Positions 22,654 to 24,753 of a stretch of DNA of 24,753 nt are shown here, piece by piece. A model generated the notes under the pieces. That model was given only the letters and a program-made list of their open reading frames with translations, made no database searches and had not been told where the DNA came from. The position numbers were made by a program, and so were the translations under genes. Numbering within the stretch: the stretch's first letter is position 1; each line of letters starts with the position of its first letter. The stretch is from contig JACZVU010000020.1 in the NCBI GenBank assembly GCA_022572485.1, forward strand, positions 1-24,753, written 5' to 3'. The DNA is from Myxococcales bacterium (GTDB taxonomy: Bacteria > Myxococcota_A > UBA9160 > SMWR01).

Positions 22654-23766
22654 CTACATCCTCATGCGATTTCCAGCGGGGTCTAGGAATGGCATGTCTA
22701 CGACGGTAGCAGGCGTCTCGGTGCCGCCGATTCTCAGGGTGACCTTGGTGCCGCCTTCGAAATGCGGTGCATTCACATAAGCGTAGCCAAGATTTCGATC
22801 GAGACTCGGCGAGTGAAATCCGGCCACGACGTGACCCACACGCTCCGATCCGATCTCAAGCGGCTGATTGCCGGGAGCCAGTTGGTCGCCGCCGACCTCC
22901 AGGCCCATCAGTTTCTTGGCCGGCCCGCGCTCCTTGATCTTCAACAGCGCCTCGCGTCCGAGGAAATCACCGCAGTCGTAGCGGATGAACTCGGAAACCC
23001 TGCACTCGTAGGGGTTGTGCTCGTCCGTCGCGTCGAAACCGTAGAAGATGAATCCTTTCTCCCAGCGCAAGGCGTCGAGCGTGTCCATCCCATAGGGCAG
23101 GATCCCGTTCGGCTTGCCAGCCGCCATGATCATGTCCCACGTTGCGTGAGCGTCTTCCGCGTTCACGTAGCACTCGTAGCCGAGCTCTCCCGAAAATCCG
23201 AGCCGGGCGATCACACACGGGAGCTCTCCGAATTTCCCGAACGCGAAACGGAAGAATTTCAGCCTCGAGAGATCAATGTCCGTGATGCCGCTCAGCACCT
23301 CTCGTGACTTCGGCCCCTGAACGCCGATCATCGCATAGTAGGAGCTGACGTCCGTCACGTATGCGCTCATGCTCTTCTCATCGATGTGCTTCTGGATCCA
23401 GGTGAGCGTTCTCGCTCGGAACATCGAAGAGGTGATGATGCGCAGATGTTCGGCGCTGAAGTGCAGGACGATGACGTCATCGACGATCAGGCCTTCTTCG
23501 TTGCACATGACCGAATAGAGCGCCTGTCCATTCGACAATCGGGCGGCATCGTTGACGATCAGATATTGGGTCAGAGCAAGCGCATCCTTGCCCTTGACGT
23601 CCAGCCGGCCCATCAGCGAGACATCGTTCATGCCAACTCGCTCGCGGACGTTCTTGGCCTCCTCCTCCGCACTCGAGTAGTAAGCGGGCATCGCGTATCC
23701 CATACCCGTCGTGTACATCGTTGCACCGAGGTCGAGGTGCTTTTGATAGAGCGGCGTGAGTTTCAT
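22654..23766 (-). CDS. GcvT-family aminomethyltransferase-like protein
   Basis: The 370-residue protein is the length of glycine-cleavage T protein. It has MCNEEGLIVDDVIVLHF with the conserved Asp pair (96-97), GVQGPKSREVL, GFSGELGYECYV (Glu194) that lines the folate pocket, and the DTLDALRWEKGFIFYG element. The family transfers one-carbon groups to tetrahydrofolate and includes T protein, sarcosine and dimethylglycine oxidase domains and the DMSP demethylase DmdA. No gcvH or gcvP gene is beside it, and it pairs with an FAD oxidoreductase. A demethylase-type role on a methylated amine or sulfonium is therefore as likely as glycine cleavage. GAGAAGGAG lies upstream of the ATG. Substrate is unresolved. 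Confidence 0.88.
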   Translation of the reverse strand: MKLTPLYQKHLDLGATMYTTGMGYAMPAYYSSAEEEAKNVRERVGMNDVSLMGRLDVKGKDALALTQYLIVNDAARLSNGQALYSVMCNEEGLIVDDVIVLHFSAEHLRIITSSMFRARTLTWIQKHIDEKSMSAYVTDVSSYYAMIGVQGPKSREVLSGITDIDLSRLKFFRFAFGKFGELPCVIARLGFSGELGYECYVNAEDAHATWDMIMAAGKPNGILPYGMDTLDALRWEKGFIFYGFDATDEHNPYECRVSEFIRYDCGDFLGREALLKIKERGPAKKLMGLEVGGDQLAPGNQPLEIGSERVGHVVAGFHSPSLDRNLGYAYVNAPHFEGGTKVTLRIGGTETPATVVDMPFLDPAGNRMRM

Positions 23767-23835
23767 TCTCGCTTCTCCTTCTCACCGGCTTCTTCTCGCC
23801 GGCCGATTCGCCTATGAGCGCGCGAATCGCGGTAT

Positions 23836-23861
23836 TTCGGCGCCCTGATCAGGGCGCCGAA
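23836..23861 (-). terminator. perfect 26-base palindrome after the FAD oxidoreductase gene
   Basis: The arm TTCGGCGCCCTGA is followed directly by its exact reverse complement, giving a very stable hairpin 4 bases past the stop at 23866. No T-run follows on the minus strand, so it is either a non-canonical terminator, an mRNA-processing or stability element, or a protein-binding palindrome centred on TGATCA. Confidence 0.55.
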
Positions 23862-23865
23862 TCCA

Positions 23866-24753
23866 TCACCAACCCTTGAGTATCTCGCGGGATGCGTTGT
23901 GACCGCCCATCCCCATCACACCGCCACCCGGGTGCGTGCTGGAGCCGCATTGCCAGAGATTGCGAATGGGTGTGCGGTAATCCGCGTACCCGGGGGCCGG
24001 CCGCATGAAGGAAAGCTGATCCAGGCTCAGCTCGCCGTGGAAGATGTGACCTTGCGGAAGCGCGAAGATGCGCTCCAGATCGGGCGGCATCAGGATCTGA
24101 CGGTCGATGACCGAATTCTTCACACCTGGTGCGAATTCCTCGAACACATCGAGAACCCGGTCCGCGAACTTCTCACGCTCCTGCTCCCAAGTCGCGTCCT
24201 TGAGCTCGTACGGAGCGTGACCACCGAAAATGTTGATGATGTGTTTTCCGGGAGGCGCAAGATCCGGATCGACGACCGTCGGCACGCATGGAGTGAAGAA
24301 GGGGCGGGTGGAGGGGCGCCCATACTTGGCGTCGTCGTAGGCTTTTTCGAGGTATTCCATTGTCGGTCCAATGTGCACGTAGCTCGGATAGTCAACGTCC
24401 ATTTCCCCGGCCTTGAAAGCCTTGTAGACGGGCGGCGTATCAACGGCAATATTGATCTTGAATGCCGTGCTGAACGTCCGCAGGTTGCGGATCTCCTCGA
24501 CGAAATCGGTCGGGAGCTGCTTGGTATCGAGCAATTTGAGAAACGAAGTCTTCGCGTCCGCGCCCGTAACAACGGTATTCGCAAAAATTTCCTCTCCCGA
24601 TTGGAGAGCAATACCCGTCACCCGACCGTTCTCGGTCAGGATCTGAGCAACTTCCGCGTCGGTGCGGATTTCGCAGCCATGCGCGGTCGCACAACCCGCG
24701 ATCGACTGCGGCACCGCACCCATTCCACCCTTCATGAACCCCCAGCCACCCGC
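23866..24753 (-). CDS. phytoene desaturase/PYROXD2-like FAD oxidoreductase, C-terminal part (runs off window)
   Basis: The minus-strand frame is open to the window edge and gives 295 residues. AGGWGF and MKGGMGAVPQSI form the middle signature of the PYROXD2/CrtI-like family. EIFANTVVTGADAKTSFLKLL is the second part of the FAD fold, and the C-terminal PGGGVMGMGGHNASREILKGW closes the FAD site. The N-terminal GxGxxG nucleotide-binding motif lies outside. The family oxidises carotenoids or amines and other C-N/C-C bonds. Pairing with a GcvT-family gene and an aminotransferase favours an amine or amino-acid substrate over carotenoids; that is inference. The downstream gap of 99 bases to the GcvT-family gene contains the 26-base palindrome. 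Confidence 0.88.
   Translation of the reverse strand, partial: AGGWGFMKGGMGAVPQSIAGCATAHGCEIRTDAEVAQILTENGRVTGIALQSGEEIFANTVVTGADAKTSFLKLLDTKQLPTDFVEEIRNLRTFSTAFKINIAVDTPPVYKAFKAGEMDVDYPSYVHIGPTMEYLEKAYDDAKYGRPSTRPFFTPCVPTVVDPDLAPPGKHIINIFGGHAPYELKDATWEQEREKFADRVLDVFEEFAPGVKNSVIDRQILMPPDLERIFALPQGHIFHGELSLDQLSFMRPAPGYADYRTPIRNLWQCGSSTHPGGGVMGMGGHNASREILKGW

Noticed and set aside
23767..23865. Glycine riboswitch ahead of the GcvT-family gene
   Set aside because: The leader is under 100 bases, dominated by a simple palindrome, and lacks the tandem aptamer layout.

Overview
This is a GC-rich window (about 60% by eye) from a Gram-negative bacterium. It shows type IV pilus minor pilins, a lipoprotein, an outer-membrane porin remnant, an NtrC-type sigma-54 activator and multidomain PilZ signalling. 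That mix fits an environmental deltaproteobacterial-type lineage (Myxococcota, Desulfobacterota or Binatota-like). The lineage is inferred from gene content only.

Left part (1-2807). The 5' end of a tRNA-dihydrouridine synthase gene runs leftward off the window. It is divergent from moeA (molybdenum cofactor synthesis), which is followed by an alpha-proteobacterial-type serC.

Pilus block (2828-10301, minus strand). Transcription order is pilY1 (split by an apparent one-base frameshift), a FimT/GspH pilin, PilV-like, PilW-like and PilX-like pilins, and an Ig-repeat lipoprotein. The pilin genes overlap or nearly touch, so they form one operon. Past the lipoprotein lies a decayed C-terminal piece of a phosphate-selective (OprO/P-type) porin.

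Signalling block (10680-15953, plus strand, divergent from the pilus operon). It starts with a PilZ / receiver-like / PilZ / PilZ protein, a probable c-di-GMP effector. Next is a -24/-12 sigma-54 promoter, then a hemerythrin-like protein, a globin-coupled sensor histidine kinase and an NtrC-family response regulator with an intact GAFTGA loop. Hemerythrin and kinase genes are 3 bases apart. The block looks like an oxygen- or NO-responsive two-component system that probably controls its own operon. Its position between PilZ and pilus genes suggests, but does not prove, a link to surface behaviour. This is the most interesting part of the window.

Right part (16384-24753, minus strand). It holds a fused membrane permease-like / spermidine-synthase-like protein with an in-frame hexanucleotide repeat, an enoyl-CoA hydratase, a class III aminotransferase, a small Spy/CpxP-like periplasmic protein, a GcvT-family protein, and the C-terminal part of a phytoene-desaturase/PYROXD2-like FAD oxidoreductase cut by the window end. 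These look like ordinary metabolic genes. A perfect 26-base palindrome sits between the last two. I saw no rRNA, tRNA, CRISPR array, insertion sequence or phage gene.
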